A stretch of 6,637 bases of DNA from Treponema sp. GTDB taxonomy: Bacteria; Spirochaetota; Spirochaetia; Treponematales; Treponemataceae. The stretch lies in assembly GCA_017453705.1 (NCBI GenBank), contig JAFTEK010000154.1, forward strand, positions 1 through 6,637, in the 5' to 3' direction. A model generated the notes under the pieces. The model was not told the origin of the DNA and made no database searches. It saw only the letters and a program-made list of their open reading frames with translations. Positions 1 to 6,409 of this stretch are shown here, in pieces. A program made the translations under genes and the position numbers. How positions within the stretch are numbered: position 1 is the first letter of the stretch; each line of letters begins with the position of its first letter.

Positions 1-1158
1 CATGTTCTCCAAGCTGACCTGTTTTTGAACAGCACCAAGCTCAAAGGCAGCACGGGGCATACCATATACGATGGAAGATTTCTCATCCTGTCCCAAAGTC
101 CAGGCACCCTGCTTACGCATCTCCGCAAGCTGGGCAGCTCCGTCACGCCCCATTCCAGTCATGATTACACCCAGTGCCCTGTTCTGGTAAACTTTGGACA
201 CGGACTCAAAAAGCACATCAGCGGACGGCCTATGCCCATTGCGCAGGTCTTCCTTAGAAAGACGTATCACATTGCACAGAGTGGACTTCTCCACCTTGAT
301 ATGGTAGTCACCCGGCGCAATATAAATCTGACCGGGATGAATCAAATCACCGTCCTCAGCCTCTTTCACTTCAAGCGGGCAGATTCGGTTCAAGCTGGCC
401 GCAAACTCCTTAGTAAACCCGGCAGGCATGTGCTGAACAACAAGAATAGGACGAGGAAGCTTTGGGTCTATCTTGGCAAAAACCTCACGGAGGGCATTAG
501 GACCTCCAGTTGAGATTCCAATGGCAACTATGTCAATCGCACCGCCCTTTCTCAAAGGCTCTATAACCGCAGGCTCCTTCTTCTTGGTCTGGAGCAGGGT
601 TCTTGGAAGCGCAGACGAAGCCGGGCTAGCACCGCTCGCAGGCTTAACCTTGTCCGCGATACCTTCTTTCTTGGCAGCTGACTCCGCCTCCTTGAGCTTG
701 GCCTCGTGCAGGAAGAAGTCCATTCCATAGACTTCCTTGCCTTTGCGCGCCGCATAACGGCGACCATAGGAAGCAATCATCTCGACAAGATCACCGCCAA
801 CGGAGCTTATGTTGCTGGAAATGGAACCAGAAGGCTTGGTTATGAAATCACACGCCCCCAGCTCAAGAGCCTGCATAGTGACAGCAGCCCCTTTGGTTGC
901 CACAGAAGAAAGAACTATAACAGGAATATCTATCCCCTGTTTTTTACGCTCCTTGAGGAACTCAATGCCGTTCATCTCCGGCATCTCTATGTCCAGAATT
1001 ATTATATCCGGCTGGAGAGCAGGAATCTTCTGCAAGCAGAACTTGCCGTTCATGGCCGTTCCCGCTGTATGGAGACCAGTCGTCGAGTCCACTATGCGGG
1101 AAATCAAATTCCGCATCAAGGCAGAATCATCGCATATCAGAACCTGTATGTCATCCAT
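1..1158 (-). CDS. cheB: CheB, chemotaxis protein-glutamate methylesterase/glutamine deamidase (C-terminus cut by window edge)
   Basis: CheB removes methyl groups from (and deamidates) glutamates of chemoreceptors in the cytoplasm, opposing CheR, and is activated by CheA phosphorylation. I translated 386 codons from the ATG at 1158 with no stop before the edge; probably only a few residues are missing. The receiver domain spans about residues 3-125, with acidic pocket D10-D11, phospho-acceptor D56 in LDIEMPEMNG, switch S84 and K108 in FITKP. A low-complexity linker follows (about 140-205, rich in Ala, Ser, Lys, Pro), longer than in enteric CheB. The methylesterase domain holds the expected triad: S216 in GISTGG, H243 in VQHMP and D339 in GMGRDGA. 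All key residues are present, so it should be active. It starts 7 bases after the cheR stop, and its ribosome site lies in the end of cheR, so the two are probably translationally coupled. Confidence 0.97.
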   Translation of the reverse strand, partial: MDDIQVLICDDSALMRNLISRIVDSTTGLHTAGTAMNGKFCLQKIPALQPDIIILDIEMPEMNGIEFLKERKKQGIDIPVIVLSSVATKGAAVTMQALELGACDFITKPSGSISSNISSVGGDLVEMIASYGRRYAARKGKEVYGMDFFLHEAKLKEAESAAKKEGIADKVKPASGASPASSALPRTLLQTKKKEPAVIEPLRKGGAIDIVAIGISTGGPNALREVFAKIDPKLPRPILVVQHMPAGFTKEFAASLNRICPLEVKEAEDGDLIHPGQIYIAPGDYHIKVEKSTLCNVIRLSKEDLRNGHRPSADVLFESVSKVYQNRALGVIMTGMGRDGAAQLAEMRKQGAWTLGQDEKSSIVYGMPRAAFELGAVQKQVSLENM

Positions 1159-1165
1159 AAAAAAG

Positions 1166-1981
1166 CTACTCCTCTTTCTCGTACAAGCAGGCCCACTGGG
1201 TCTTCAGGAACTTGAACTTTGTGTCCATTCCAAAAAGACTCTCCGAGTGGCCTATGAACAGGTAAGAATGCCTGGCCATAGAGTTCCAGAAACGGTCTAT
1301 TGTGGCCTTCTGAGCCTCCTCGTCAAAATATATCAGCACATTGCGGCAAAATACAACATCCAAATCCTTGACTCCCGAATCATGAGCCAGGTTGTGATAG
1401 TCAAAATGTATGCAAGAAAGCAGTTCCGGCTTGACCTGATAACCCTCTGGGGTTTTGGAGAAAAACCTGTCCAAGTATTCCTGTGGTATTCCTGTTATGC
1501 GGCTGTTCTGATAAAAGCCCTGCCTACCGACCATCAGGGATTTGAGTGAAATATCAGAAGCCTTTATGCTGAAAGTATAGGGGGCTGGGAGCTTGTCCTT
1601 GAGCAGCATGGCTATTGTGTACGGCTCCTCACCTGTGGAGCATCCCGCGCTCCAGATATTTATCCTTGTCTGCCCAGTCTTTTTCTTGTCCTCAATCACA
1701 TGGGGGATAACATAATTCATCAAAGCATCGAAGTGAGGCTGGTTCCTAAAAAAACGGGTAAGGTTGGTAGTTATACTGTCCAGAAAAAGCTTGAACTCCT
1801 CCTGATCCGATGTTACCATCTTATAATATAAGTCCACATCCTCAAGTTTCTTCTCGCGCAGACGCTCCTTCAAGCGGCTGTCCAGGATGGAACGATTGGT
1901 GTCCGAAAAAGTAATGCCGCTTTCCTTGTAAATCAAGTTGCGGTACATATTGAACTGTGAATCGCTGAGCAAGTCTGCCAT
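1166..1981 (-). CDS. cheR: CheR, chemoreceptor glutamate methyltransferase
   Basis: CheR uses S-adenosylmethionine to methylate glutamates of chemoreceptors in the cytoplasm, as part of adaptation. The 271-residue product has the usual CheR length and layout: an N-terminal helical domain (about 1-75) with TTNLTRFFRN at 71-80, the SAM-binding motif IWSAGCSTGEEPY at 109-121, the family motif FCRNVLIYFD at 211-220, and GHSESLF at 244-250 near the end. No residue expected for activity appears missing. I chose the ATG at 1981 because the family alignment begins only a few residues in (LSDSQFNMYR). The next Met (residue 12) would remove conserved sequence. No Shine-Dalgarno site precedes this ATG, and a predicted promoter places the transcript start on or next to it. 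It is followed by cheB. Confidence 0.97.
   Translation of the reverse strand: MADLLSDSQFNMYRNLIYKESGITFSDTNRSILDSRLKERLREKKLEDVDLYYKMVTSDQEEFKLFLDSITTNLTRFFRNQPHFDALMNYVIPHVIEDKKKTGQTRINIWSAGCSTGEEPYTIAMLLKDKLPAPYTFSIKASDISLKSLMVGRQGFYQNSRITGIPQEYLDRFFSKTPEGYQVKPELLSCIHFDYHNLAHDSGVKDLDVVFCRNVLIYFDEEAQKATIDRFWNSMARHSYLFIGHSESLFGMDTKFKFLKTQWACLYEKEE
1169..1174 (-). promoter_or_regulatory. Ribosome binding site of cheB
   Basis: GAGGAG on the minus strand, within the last codons of cheR and 10 bases before the cheB ATG at 1158. It fixes the cheB start and contrasts with cheR, which has no such site. Confidence 0.75.
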
Positions 1982-1987
1982 AGTTCA

Positions 1988-2016
1988 ATTATATACCGCA
2001 ATTGAAAAAATGTAAA
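1988..2016 (-). promoter_or_regulatory. Housekeeping sigma-70-type promoter of cheR-cheB
   Basis: On the minus strand, TTTACA (2011-2016) and a perfect TATAAT (1988-1993) are separated by 17 bases, the best spacing for sigma-70-type promoters. The -10 box ends only 6 bases before the cheR ATG, so the predicted +1 coincides with about position 1981, the A of the start codon. The -35 box is one arm of a palindrome. Confidence 0.72.
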
Positions 2017-2040
2017 TAATCATTTAAACAATCATTTACA
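2011..2040. repeat. Palindrome with overlapping direct repeat over the cheR -35 box; possible operator
   Basis: TGTAAAT (2011-2017) and ATTTACA (2034-2040) form a perfect 7-base inverted repeat with a 16-base centre, and the match continues imperfectly inward. The same stretch holds a 9-base direct repeat, AATCATTTA, at 2018-2026 and 2030-2038, with 12 bases from start to start. The left arm overlaps the -35 box and the rest lies directly upstream. This is a plausible site for a dimeric regulator; which one cannot be told. It is very A+T-rich, so chance symmetry is possible. Confidence 0.45.
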
Positions 2041-2074
2041 GAAAGCAGGGGAAAGTCCTCGCGCCCCCGCCATT

Positions 2075-2148
2075 TGAGGCAGTTTCAAAAGTCCCAGGCA
2101 TTGTGTTGCTTGCAACGCAATTGCCGCAGGCTCTTTGAAACAGGCTCA
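2075..2148. repeat. 74-base inverted-repeat element after gene D, possible terminator-like structure
   Basis: The ends are 15-base arms (2075-2089 and 2134-2148) that match at 13 of 15 positions in inverted orientation, reading TGAGCCTGTTTCAAA from the right on the minus strand. Nested inside is a near-perfect hairpin at 2097-2125 built round GTTGC-TT-GCAAC. The stop codon of gene D is the first three bases of the right arm. RNA of this stretch would fold into a long rod, but no T-run follows on the minus strand, so it is not a standard intrinsic terminator. It could stabilise the 3' end of the gene D mRNA. The arm sequence recurs at 6443-6457. Confidence 0.6.
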
Positions 2149-4800
2149 TTTTACTTTACGCAGATAGGCATCGCTGAACCCAAAGGCCTTGAAGCGGGAT
2201 AAAACGGCACCTTTCTCATCATCGCCGAGAGGTCCTACCAAGAGCTTGTAGCCTTCCCTCTTCTCAAACAAAACCCTTATTATCGGGTACTTCTTATACT
2301 TAGCAATTATTTTATCAGCCTCGGCATCGGTCGTACAGGTGGCAAACTGAACGTAATTACCGGCCTTCAGCTCATTTTCCCTGACAGCACCGGCAGTCTT
2401 AGCCGCATTATCCTGCACTGAGGCCTTTTTAGCCGCATTATCCTGCACGGCGGCCGTTTTAGGCTCATTGGCCACAGGCTTGGAGACTGGCTTAGAAGGA
2501 GCAGGGGCAGGCTTTTGCGGTGAATAAGACTTCTGCCCGTCACCAGCATTTCCGTCAGGCCCAACGGAATCTGTCGGGCTAAGGGTAAGCACATCCTGCT
2601 TGTTAACTATTATGTCAGAGTCATCATCACCGCTGCTGCCAGCGGCCGCTGTCTGTCCCGATGACTTTTTTTCAGGAGCATCCTTCTTGCCCTCTCCGCT
2701 ATAAGAGCGCTGTTCACCAGCTCCAGGAACGAGCATAAGCTCATCCTTCTGGCTATAAACAAGCTCTTCATCCTTTTCCTCGTCAGCAGCAGGAGTGGAT
2801 TTTGCCTTTGCGGGAAGCCCCTTGGACTCTTTCTTCTCTGGAGCGGGCTTTTTTCCCACATTACTAGTAGTCTCAGCCTTCGGCTCCGGCTTGGCCTTAG
2901 AAGGAGACTCTGTCTTTTCCTTTGCAGGCGCAGGCTTCTTTTCCACCCTCGCAGGAGTTTCCGTCTTCGGCTCTGATTTGGCCTTAGGCTCCGGCTTGGC
3001 CTTGGGCTCTGGCTTGGCCTTGGCGGTAGGCCCCTTATACGGGGTCTCCACGGCAGCCAGCGGAGCCGCTGAAGGAGATTCGGACGCGGTCATCTCCTCT
3101 GTCGGAGAAAGAGGTGCGGCAGCGGACTGGGCCACAGGAACAGCACTGACAACAGGAACTTCTTCCATCTCGCTCTCAGGCTCTATATCAGCTATAGAAT
3201 CAGGCTCTGTCTGCGCAGGCTCAAAAATCACCGGCTCAGCCTCTGCCACAGGCTCCGGCTGAACGACAGGACCCGACAACGCGGCAGGAATCGTCTCGAA
3301 AGCAGCCTCTGTCTCCATATAAGGCTCTGCCTCCGCCACAGGCTCAGGCTGCACAAAGGGACTTGCAACAGAGTCTGCCTGTGACTCAGCGGCATCAACG
3401 TCAACAACAGGCTCAGGCTGGGTAACAGGCTCCTGGGCATTGGCAGGGTTACTGGCAGGGCTAAATGAAACAGGGGTCTCCGTGACCTCATGGCCGTCCT
3501 CTTCCAAAACACCGGCCTTTTGGAGAACTTGGGGATACTCGTACACAGGCTCATCGGAAAGGTCGGCAGGGCCATCCAAGATTACAGGAACTTCTTCCAC
3601 AGGAAGGGTCGCGGACGGAACTTCCCTAAGCCCATTGGAGGCAAGCTTTACGCTCTCCTCCGTTATTTCCGGGATGAAGTCAGCCACCTCGTCGGATCTC
3701 ACAGAAGGGAGAGCCAGCCCTTCTTCCACAGGCTCAGGCTCTTCTTCGGGAACCAGCTCACTTACAGCAAGCTGGGCAACAGGCTCCTCAAGGACATCAG
3801 CAGGAACAGCAGCCGTGGAAGGCTCTTCCGTTTTTTTTGCCGGAGGAATAATTCCAGTTTCCTCAACGGGCCTATCAACGGCGATATCCGCCTTCTTGGG
3901 AAGATCGGCTACAGGAGGAAGATTGACGGGCTCTTCGACCACATTCTCAACAGACTTCGGGCTGCTGGCGGGCGCCTGCTTTTTCTCCGGCCTGACAGCA
4001 AGCTCCTCCACGTTTTCATTCGCAGGACTTGCCTTTTTAGCAGGGGGATTGTTTGACCTGGGCTTTTGGACGGAAGTTTCCTCAGCAAGCTCTTCGCTCT
4101 TCTCAGCAACAGGCTCCTCTTTCTTCTCTGGGATTCTTGTATTGTCTACAGGTGGCGCCTTGGCCACAGGAGCTTCTTCAGAAAGGGGACTTAAATCTGC
4201 GACCGGCTCCTCCTTCGGGACAGGGGACTCCGCAATGACAACAGGAGCTTCTTCCTGCACAGGGGCAGGGTCCTCATCCTTTGGCGGCTGTGAGGCGACA
4301 GGAGCTTCTTCCTGCTCAGGGGCAGGATCTTCCGCCTTCACCGGCTCATCGTTCTTTGGAGCCTCGGCAACAGCCTTTGGCTCCTCCTGCGCAGGCTCCG
4401 GCTGAACCGCATTCTTATTGTGAGTAAGCATGGCCGAGCCAGAGGCTATCTCGTCAAAATCATTGTTACGCGGGCTTACGCGCACGTAAAGAGGCTCCTT
4501 GAAGTCTATTCCCAGCTTGTTGGCAGCCTCTGTCGTAAGCATCAGGACAGTACCGCTGTCCTCGTCCAGACTGCTTAGGTTCAGGACGCTTATCTCCTCT
4601 CCTGTAAACGGGTTGCTTATACGAAGGGTGTCACCCGGCAGGTAATTCCTGGACTTGGCAAAAAGGCCGGAAGGAAGCTCGTTGTTGTATGCAATAGAAA
4701 GGTCTCCGTACAGGTAGCCGTCCTTTTGCTCAACGGCATACACAAACACGGAGGCGGCAGCGGCAGCCAGAAACAAGAAAAAGCCAAAAATCCTCTTCAT
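2146..4800 (-). CDS. Exported RlpA-like barrel protein with long Pro/Glu/Ala/Lys linker and C-terminal SPOR domain (gene D)
   Basis: The 884-residue product has a signal peptide (1-22, cleavage near VYA). A domain at about 28-110 reads like an RlpA-type double-psi beta barrel: LPGDTLRISNPFTGEE, then LTTEAANKLGI and LYVRVSP. A low-complexity linker of about 680 residues follows (131-809). It is acidic and proline-rich (EEPVA, PEPVAEAEP) to about 575, then Lys/Pro/Ala-rich at about 590-690. The SPOR domain at about 814-884 reads YVQFATCTTDAEADKI, then YKLLVGPL and AFGFSDAYL. SPOR domains bind glycan strands stripped of stem peptides, typically at division septa, so a periplasmic role is expected. 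The catalytic His and Asp of active RlpA enzymes appear replaced. I chose the ATG at 4800 because AGGG lies 7 bases upstream; a TTG at 4806 would put that site too close. It lies 9 bases after gene C and is probably in the same operon. Confidence 0.87.
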   Translation of the reverse strand: MKRIFGFFLFLAAAAASVFVYAVEQKDGYLYGDLSIAYNNELPSGLFAKSRNYLPGDTLRISNPFTGEEISVLNLSSLDEDSGTVLMLTTEAANKLGIDFKEPLYVRVSPRNNDFDEIASGSAMLTHNKNAVQPEPAQEEPKAVAEAPKNDEPVKAEDPAPEQEEAPVASQPPKDEDPAPVQEEAPVVIAESPVPKEEPVADLSPLSEEAPVAKAPPVDNTRIPEKKEEPVAEKSEELAEETSVQKPRSNNPPAKKASPANENVEELAVRPEKKQAPASSPKSVENVVEEPVNLPPVADLPKKADIAVDRPVEETGIIPPAKKTEEPSTAAVPADVLEEPVAQLAVSELVPEEEPEPVEEGLALPSVRSDEVADFIPEITEESVKLASNGLREVPSATLPVEEVPVILDGPADLSDEPVYEYPQVLQKAGVLEEDGHEVTETPVSFSPASNPANAQEPVTQPEPVVDVDAAESQADSVASPFVQPEPVAEAEPYMETEAAFETIPAALSGPVVQPEPVAEAEPVIFEPAQTEPDSIADIEPESEMEEVPVVSAVPVAQSAAAPLSPTEEMTASESPSAAPLAAVETPYKGPTAKAKPEPKAKPEPKAKSEPKTETPARVEKKPAPAKEKTESPSKAKPEPKAETTSNVGKKPAPEKKESKGLPAKAKSTPAADEEKDEELVYSQKDELMLVPGAGEQRSYSGEGKKDAPEKKSSGQTAAAGSSGDDDSDIIVNKQDVLTLSPTDSVGPDGNAGDGQKSYSPQKPAPAPSKPVSKPVANEPKTAAVQDNAAKKASVQDNAAKTAGAVRENELKAGNYVQFATCTTDAEADKIIAKYKKYPIIRVLFEKREGYKLLVGPLGDDEKGAVLSRFKAFGFSDAYLRKVK
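2399..2448 (-). repeat. 30-base direct repeat in the gene D linker
   Basis: A 20-base block is repeated exactly at 2399-2418 and 2429-2448, with a 30-base period, so the frame is kept. It encodes the doubled VQDNAAK segment (residues 785-801) just before the SPOR domain. Confidence 0.85.
2969..3022 (-). repeat. Three tandem 18-base units in the gene D linker (KPEPKA repeats)
   Basis: Three head-to-tail 18-base units at 2969-2986, 2987-3004 and 3005-3022 differ at only a few bases and encode KxEPKx hexapeptides (about residues 593-611). A fourth, detached copy lies at 2882-2899. The detached copy belongs to a larger duplication of about 30 residues with the pattern KxEPKxET...V.KKPAP, so the linker has grown by duplications at two scales. 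Confidence 0.85.
4241..4332 (-). repeat. 57-base period repeat in the gene D linker
   Basis: A 35-base block at 4241-4275 recurs at 4298-4332 with three differences and a 57-base (19-codon) period. It encodes EDPAPxQEEAPV twice, at about residues 157-187. The period is a multiple of three, so the frame is kept. Confidence 0.8.
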
Positions 4801-4809
4801 ACGCAAACC

Positions 4810-5337
4810 CTATCTCTTGCCCACGGCTGAGTTAATGTCAGCGGAAATCTGCTTGGCAAAAGCCTTCACACCCCGGATGTTATTAGATTTATCCGGGACT
4901 TTACCAACGACACGCTCCCCTTTTTCCAGCATAGCCTCACTTTCAGTATCGTACAAGATCCATCCAACAGATTTTATGTTGCTCAGCAAGACAGCATCAG
5001 GATTCTTGGATGCAGCTGAATCATAGTCAATAAGAATTATTATAAGGTATTTGCACAAGCCTTCCCTTGAGTCAGACAAAGACCTGAAAAAGATATCCTC
5101 GTCCTCTTCCTGGGACGCAGAGGTCGTCGTCGGAATGTTTGTCGTAACATGGCCTGAGTCAAAGAAATTGTCAAAGAGAGCTGTCTCCATGACATAAGAA
5201 GACGAGCGAATCTTGTCCTGGGTCGGGTCGTGCTGAACAACCTGAAAAGAAATAGCGGTTGCAGCAGCCGAATTAACGACGAGAGCGGCCAAGACAAGGG
5301 CCGCCATAAAGAATTTGTGCGTGAAAAATTTTGTCAT
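4810..5337 (-). CDS. Exported protein of unknown function (gene C)
   Basis: I do not recognise the family. The 175-residue product begins with a clear signal peptide: a basic start, then a hydrophobic core MAALVLAALVV (11-21) and a likely cleavage site near AAATA (about 24-28). This predicts a periplasmic protein; no lipobox cysteine is seen. The mature part looks like a compact alpha/beta domain: SSSYVMETALFDNFFDSG (46-62), an acidic loop (about 70-81), a strongly hydrophobic strand YLIIILIDYD (97-106), a strand SVGWILYD (123-130) and a C-terminal helix (about 155-172). The alternation loosely recalls LpoB/CsgG-type folds, but that is speculation. The start at 5337 is set by GAGGGG 5 bases upstream. 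It is 38 bases after gene B and 9 bases before gene D, so it probably shares a transcript with D. Confidence 0.85.
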   Translation of the reverse strand: MTKFFTHKFFMAALVLAALVVNSAAATAISFQVVQHDPTQDKIRSSSYVMETALFDNFFDSGHVTTNIPTTTSASQEEDEDIFFRSLSDSREGLCKYLIIILIDYDSAASKNPDAVLLSNIKSVGWILYDTESEAMLEKGERVVGKVPDKSNNIRGVKAFAKQISADINSAVGKR

Positions 5338-5342
5338 ATAAT

Positions 5343-5348
5343 CCCCTC
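5343..5348 (-). promoter_or_regulatory. Ribosome binding site of gene C
   Basis: GAGGGG on the minus strand ends 5 bases before the ATG at 5337. It decides for this start over the Met at residue 11, which would drop the basic part of the signal peptide. Confidence 0.75.
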
Positions 5349-5359
5349 GCTCACTGTTA

Positions 5360-5387
5360 TAATCGGCAATGGAAAATCAATCCTTTA
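5360..5387 (-). promoter_or_regulatory. Sigma-28 (FliA)-like promoter upstream of gene C
   Basis: On the minus strand TAAA (5384-5387) and GCCGATTA (5360-5367) are separated by 16 bases. The flagellar sigma-28 pattern is TAAA, 15 bases, GCCGATAA, so the -10 matches 7 of 8 and the spacing is one base longer. The predicted start, near 5353, is just upstream of the ribosome site of gene C. The -35 lies in the last codons of gene B. An overlapping TATAAC (5356-5361) has no -35 partner at 17 bases. Confidence 0.5.
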
Positions 5388-6387
5388 TTGGATAACAATC
5401 AAAGCCCGCGCTTCGTAACTTTTTTCCTATGCTGCCTTCCTCGTCCTCGTCCACCACAACCACATAGTATTCCGTCCCGGAAGAGCGAACCTCGCTGTAA
5501 TAATACGCCGTGAAACCGCTCTTGCCCGCCCGCTCAACAAGCTTCTGGGCATTCTCCCTCTCCCGGAAAAAACCTATCTGCTCACGGACGGCAGAAGGCT
5601 TCTTGCGTTCCCCGCTGTCACCAGCTGCCACACCAGAAGAAGCCTCAGACTTATTATTGTTTTGCAAGGAGGCCCTTGGCATAAAATACCAGAAAGGCAT
5701 CGCCATGACCACCCCCTTTCCGGCAGCAATCGCAGCCTCCGGGCTTTTGGGATAGTCTTTTACCAATGCGTCCTTCCACTTGGAATCTTCAGTAACATAC
5801 CAAAGGGTGAACAATACATTTCTCCGAATATCCACAAGCTTTGCATCATCTACAAAATCTTCCAGCCTGGAGGCCACAGCCTTTGCCTCATTGTAGTCAT
5901 TCGCCTTGCACAATGCGCTCCATACGGACAAAAGCCTCTTCATGGCGATAAGCTTATCATCATCGCAAGAATTCAATGCCTGTGCGTCCAGATAAGAATC
6001 CGCGCTCTGAAAATCGCAGGCCTCAAGGCTGGATCTTGCGGCAAAGAGAAAAAGCTCGGCGTTGCTTGCCGCAGGCATTCCCGGAGCATCAGCGGCATCT
6101 ATTGATGCGGCGGCGGCATAAGTTGATGAGGCCGCCACAAACTGACCGAGAGACTCCTCGAGTGTGGCCGTATAATAGAGTATTGACCTTTTCTCAGAGG
6201 CATTCTTTGCAAGGTCAATATGGCTGGTCAGATATTTGAGGCTTTCCCGCACATTTTCCTTCTGCAGGGCATTGGCACGGAGGGTAAGGGCAGACTTCTC
6301 GCCCTCCTCCGCGGAGGCAGCATAAAGGGCAGCAACGGATGAGTAAAGTAAAAAGAAAAGCAGCAGCAAACGTAGAATCTTTTTCAT
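5377..6387 (-). CDS. Exported helical-repeat protein with C-terminal SPOR domain (gene B)
   Basis: The 336-residue product has a signal peptide (MKKILRLLLLFFLLYSS, cleavage near LYA-A at about 23). Residues about 30-225 are almost entirely helical and Ala/Leu-rich, with paired-helix segments such as SILYYTATLEESLGQFVAAS (68-87) and ACDFQSADSYLDAQ (123-136). This resembles a TPR-like solenoid, though I see no clean TPR consensus. A charged linker (about 240-265) leads to a SPOR domain at about 268-334: EQIGFFRERENAQKLVERA, YYYSEV, EYYVVVVD and KLRSAGFDCYPI. A periplasmic protein binding septal or denuded peptidoglycan is likely, with the repeat part recruiting partners. I start at the ATG at 6387 because the signal peptide begins there. 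An in-frame TTG at 6456 would add residues unlike a signal sequence and lies inside an inverted repeat. No clear ribosome site precedes the ATG. Confidence 0.85.
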   Translation of the reverse strand: MKKILRLLLLFFLLYSSVAALYAASAEEGEKSALTLRANALQKENVRESLKYLTSHIDLAKNASEKRSILYYTATLEESLGQFVAASSTYAAAASIDAADAPGMPAASNAELFLFAARSSLEACDFQSADSYLDAQALNSCDDDKLIAMKRLLSVWSALCKANDYNEAKAVASRLEDFVDDAKLVDIRRNVLFTLWYVTEDSKWKDALVKDYPKSPEAAIAAGKGVVMAMPFWYFMPRASLQNNNKSEASSGVAAGDSGERKKPSAVREQIGFFRERENAQKLVERAGKSGFTAYYYSEVRSSGTEYYVVVVDEDEEGSIGKKLRSAGFDCYPIKD

Positions 6388-6409
6388 CAGGCAAAGACCG
6401 TTTGCTAGA

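Noticed and set aside
809..1549. Open frame on the plus strand across cheB and cheR
   Set aside because: It lies opposite two certain genes whose minus-strand reading keeps every catalytic motif. Its protein has no recognisable pattern.
2048..2067. GGGG/CCCC hairpin in the G+C-rich stretch before the cheR promoter
   Set aside because: The stem is only 4 base pairs with a 12-base loop and no T-run, too weak to call a terminator.
2399..3022. Short regular repeats as a possible CRISPR array
   Set aside because: The repeats are in frame inside gene D, differ in period and have no unique spacers, so they are protein-coding repeats.
3440..4405. Long Ser/Gly/Thr-rich open frame on the plus strand opposite gene D
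   Set aside because: It is the mirror of the Pro/Glu/Ala repeat codons of gene D. It has no ribosome site, no domain, and its composition follows from the complement of GCx, CCx and GAx codons.
5356..5361. TATAAC as a sigma-70 -10 box for gene C
   Set aside because: No acceptable -35 lies 16-18 bases upstream, and the overlapping sigma-28-like arrangement fits better.
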